Assembly: GCA_002291495.1 (NCBI GenBank)
Contig: DBAE01000291.1
Location: 1,499-8,912, forward strand
Source: Bacteriovoracaceae bacterium UBA1018
Lineage (GTDB): Bacteria; Bdellovibrionota; UBA1018
Direction: 5' to 3'
Length of the DNA stretch: 7,414 nucleotides
Shown here: one piece after another, positions 5,843 to 7,414 of the stretch
Position numbering within the stretch: position 1 is the first letter of the stretch
Layout: each line of letters begins with the position of its first letter
Translations under genes and position numbers: made by a program
The notes under the pieces: model-generated
The model's database searches: none
Told to the model about the DNA's origin: nothing
Seen by the model: the letters and a program-made list of their open reading frames with translations, nothing else

Positions 5843-6685
5843 ATGGGCTTAAGAATTTCAACCAATATGGCAGCTATGTCTGCCGCTCGTGAATTAGGTA
5901 AAACAAGCGCTCTACAAGCTAAGACTTATCAGCGCTTAGCTTCTGGTAATCGTATTATCGAAGCAGGTGACGATGCTGCAGGTTTGTCTATTAGTGAAAA
6001 CTTGCGCGCTCAGATCAGATCATTAGGTCAAGCAGAGCGAAACGCTAATGATGGTATCTCCTTCGTGCAAGTTGCAGAAGGTGGACTCAATGAAATTGGA
6101 AATATCTTGATCCGTATGCGTGAGTTAGCGGTTCAGGCTTCTTCCGACACCATCGGTGATAAAGAGCGTTCATTCGTGAACCAAGAAGTTCAAAGTTTAA
6201 AACAAGAAGTGGATCGTATTGCAAACGTCACCAACTACAACGGCACTCAGCTGTTGAATGGTGAATCAAGCAAGAGCGAACTTCAATTCCAAGTCGGTAT
6301 CCGTAAGGAACAAGATGGTGCAGACCGCATCACCTTTAGACCGAATGAATACAACGTAAAAACAAGTGAATTAGGTATCGAGAGCATTAGCTATGAGAGT
6401 ATCGATGATGCTCGTGAGTCGATGGATAAAGTGGATGGAGCTTTGAGTAAAGTGCTTGAGTCTCGCGCTCGATTAGGTGCTGCTCAAAACAAATTGCACT
6501 CCACCATCAATAACCTCGGTATTGCTAAAGAGAACTTGTCCAATGCTCGTAGCCGTATCGCTGACGCTGATGTGGCTGCTGAAACTTCGGAACTTGTTCG
6601 CGGTAACATTCTTCAAAGTGCTGGTATCTCAGTGTTGTCGCAAGCCAACACGGCTCCAATGGCAGCTTTGAAACTGTTGAACTAG
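5843..6685 (+). CDS. fliC: Flagellin, second of two tandem copies
   Basis: This 280-residue filament subunit is paralogous to the gene before it. The N-terminal D0/D1 region (about 1-140) has MGLRISTN, LASGNRI at 32-38, DDAAGLSISENLR at 43-55 and RELAVQASSDTIGDKER around 93-109. The C-terminal D1/D0 region (about 190-280) has SRARLGAAQNKL, NLSNARSRIADAD, and LSQANTAPMAALKLLN at the end. The central region is about 50 residues and lacks D2/D3. It diverges most from the first flagellin here and at the last ten residues (NTAPMAALKLLN against NQNNMMALKLIG). GGAGG at 5831-5835 lies seven bases before the ATG. Its own sigma-28-like promoter and leader mean it is probably regulated separately from the first copy, so filaments may contain both in changing ratio. 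Confidence 0.96.
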   Translation: MGLRISTNMAAMSAARELGKTSALQAKTYQRLASGNRIIEAGDDAAGLSISENLRAQIRSLGQAERNANDGISFVQVAEGGLNEIGNILIRMRELAVQASSDTIGDKERSFVNQEVQSLKQEVDRIANVTNYNGTQLLNGESSKSELQFQVGIRKEQDGADRITFRPNEYNVKTSELGIESISYESIDDARESMDKVDGALSKVLESRARLGAAQNKLHSTINNLGIAKENLSNARSRIADADVAAETSELVRGNILQSAGISVLSQANTAPMAALKLLN

Positions 6686-6715
6686 TTATAGAATTGACGC
6701 TAAAATGGCTCAATT

Positions 6716-6745
6716 TTGACAGTGCGCCAGAACTCGCGGGATAAT
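6716..6745 (+). promoter_or_regulatory. Near-consensus sigma-70 promoter after the second flagellin
   Basis: TTGACA (6716-6721), an 18-base spacer and GATAAT (6740-6745) match the sigma-70 consensus in 11 of 12 positions. It sits 30 bases after the flagellin stop codon. The predicted start is near 6752, at the first copy of an 11-bp direct repeat. It would drive either a small RNA containing the following stem-loop or a transcript reaching the lipoprotein gene. Confidence 0.55.
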
Positions 6746-6750
6746 GTTGT

Positions 6751-6798
6751 CCACCGAGTTCAATAAGCCCAAAAGTCTCTCTAGAGGCCACCGAGTTC
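6751..6798 (+). repeat. 11-bp direct repeat CCACCGAGTTC, two copies
   Basis: CCACCGAGTTC occurs at 6751-6761 and 6788-6798, 37 bases apart. The first copy lies at the predicted transcript start and the second exactly in the loop of the long stem-loop at 6762-6819. A nearby GAACTCG (6730-6736) is complementary to the CGAGTTC part of either copy, giving alternative pairings in a read-through flagellin transcript. Confidence 0.6.
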
Positions 6799-6819
6799 TC
6801 TAGGGAGACTTTGCTTATT
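6762..6819 (+). terminator. Long stem-loop after the second flagellin, probable terminator or sRNA body
   Basis: A 14-bp stem with one G-U pair (6772-6785 with 6799-6812) is continued by AATAAGC/GCTTATT (6762-6768 with 6813-6819), with only a CCA bulge between. This gives about 21 pairs around a 13-base loop. The 3' side ends in a U-rich stretch (TTTGCTTATTT) rather than a clean T-tract, so termination strength is uncertain. It is the only strong hairpin between the second flagellin and the lipoprotein gene, and it would form in both the flagellin 3' end and any transcript from the sigma-70-like promoter at 6716. Confidence 0.55.
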
Positions 6820-6841
6820 TAATAGATGTATAAAATATACT
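6811..6841 (+). promoter_or_regulatory. Weak candidate sigma-70 promoter of the lipoprotein gene
   Basis: TTGCTT (6811-6816) and TATACT (6836-6841) are spaced by 19 bases, longer than ideal. Transcription from here would start around 6848, which makes the ATG at 6878 a more sensible start than the ATG at 6851. The stronger promoter at 6716 is an alternative source of this mRNA. Confidence 0.3.
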
Positions 6842-6877
6842 AGAGACTTTATGACAAAGAGCATTCATACTAAAGAA

Positions 6878-7414
6878 ATGATGAGGAAAAGACCTACACA
6901 AGCCGGTGTTTTATTGTTTGTGATTGTCAGCCTACTTTCGGTGAGTTGTTCACATTCTCCGGATAGGAGAATTGCAGGAACTCCGCACAAAGCTAATGGC
7001 GGCCTCAATGGAGATCTGTTGTATCATCCAGATTGCCGGATCAAAACCATCTCATTTCAACATTTCAAAGATAAAGGCCTCATTAAAGACAAACAAGGCC
7101 AAGCGATGCTTCAACGCACGCTCGAAAGAAATGGATACGAACCACAGTTCAAAGATTGGAAAACGATGTATAAAGAGCTCGACTCTTCAGAGCGATTTAT
7201 CTGGGCTTCAGTTAGAAAAGGCTGCGAGATCGAAGTCCATCTCGATGCTGTAACTGGAGTTGCTTCAACTCTGGATGTCTACGACGTCGATCGACCAGGT
7301 TGGGATAACGGGAACCCTATTACTCCCGAAGTGAAGATCAATTACTCACCCGAGCTCTATGAAAAAGATCGTCGCCGCGCGATCGCCGAAGTTGAAGACC
7401 ATCCGGACTACATC
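6878..7414 (+). CDS. Lipoprotein of unknown function, 3' end beyond the window
   Basis: The frame is open to the last base (179 codons from the chosen start); the gene is cut by the window edge. Residues 1-23 are a lipoprotein signal peptide: basic MMRKR, a hydrophobic core (GVLLFVIVSLL) and the lipobox SVSC with the acylated cysteine at 24. Ser at +2 suggests the outer membrane. The mature part is hydrophilic with no family I recognise. It contains a YHPDCRI segment near residue 50, a helix-like charged region, KGCEIEVHLDAVTGVASTLDVYDVD around 114-138, and a basic EKDRRRAIAEVEDHPDYI end. The start is uncertain: ATGs at 6851, 6878 and 6881 are all in frame and none has a strong ribosome binding site. 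6878 gives the most typical signal peptide length. Confidence 0.75.
   Translation, partial: MMRKRPTQAGVLLFVIVSLLSVSCSHSPDRRIAGTPHKANGGLNGDLLYHPDCRIKTISFQHFKDKGLIKDKQGQAMLQRTLERNGYEPQFKDWKTMYKELDSSERFIWASVRKGCEIEVHLDAVTGVASTLDVYDVDRPGWDNGNPITPEVKINYSPELYEKDRRRAIAEVEDHPDYI

Noticed and set aside
6972..7253. Open frame of 93 codons on the plus strand near the window end.
   Set aside because: It overlaps the lipoprotein frame, which has a convincing signal peptide and lipobox; this one is a shifted-frame shadow with no ribosome binding site.
1..7414. CRISPR arrays, insertion sequences, tRNA or rRNA genes.
   Set aside because: No regularly spaced repeats, transposase frame with terminal repeats, or tRNA/rRNA signature was seen anywhere in the window.

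Overview
The window looks like chromosomal DNA of a flagellated Gram-negative bacterium, most likely a Bdellovibrio-like member of the Bdellovibrionota. This placement is an inference. It rests on two adjacent short flagellins (277 and 280 residues) with the MGLRI(N/S)TN start and an RELxxQAxSDTxxDxER block, on sigma-28-type promoters, and on several secreted or lipidated proteins with no recognisable family. No species call is possible from sequence alone.

Layout. Positions 66-179 hold the end of an unrecognised reading frame. It runs almost directly into a complete MeaB/ArgK-type GTPase gene (185-1126, +), the chaperone of B12-dependent acyl-CoA mutases. Two minus-strand genes follow: a cysteine-rich secreted protein of unknown function (2042-1131, GTG start), and a large secreted protein with a PA14 domain, a Thr/Pro linker and an alginate-lyase/heparinase-like domain (4119-2188) that ends in a strong intrinsic terminator. 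Divergently on the plus strand come two flagellin genes (4576-5409 and 5843-6685), then a complex intergenic stretch and the first part of a lipoprotein gene that runs off the window (6878-7414).

The most interesting material is non-coding. (1) Three sigma-28-like promoters are visible: one before each flagellin and one on the minus strand just before the cysteine-rich secreted protein, which suggests that this orphan belongs to the flagellar regulon. (2) Both flagellins have long 5' leaders (roughly 235 and 275 nt) sharing at least seven short blocks in the same order, with a common basal helix near the ribosome binding site. They look like two copies of one structured RNA. (3) The second leader contains an intrinsic terminator before the flagellin start, and an upstream conserved block can pair with the terminator's 3' arm, as in an attenuator or antiterminator. 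(4) The lyase mRNA can form a perfect 9-bp hairpin that buries its Shine-Dalgarno sequence, next to a second, competing inverted repeat. (5) After the second flagellin a near-consensus sigma-70 promoter fires into a long stem-loop with an 11-bp direct repeat, which may be a small RNA or the leader of the lipoprotein gene.

Taken together, the right-hand part is a late flagellar gene locus (flagellins plus a possible co-regulated secreted protein) with much apparent post-transcriptional control. MeaB is an unrelated metabolic neighbour. All RNA structures were found by reading complementary segments by eye; no folding or database search was run.
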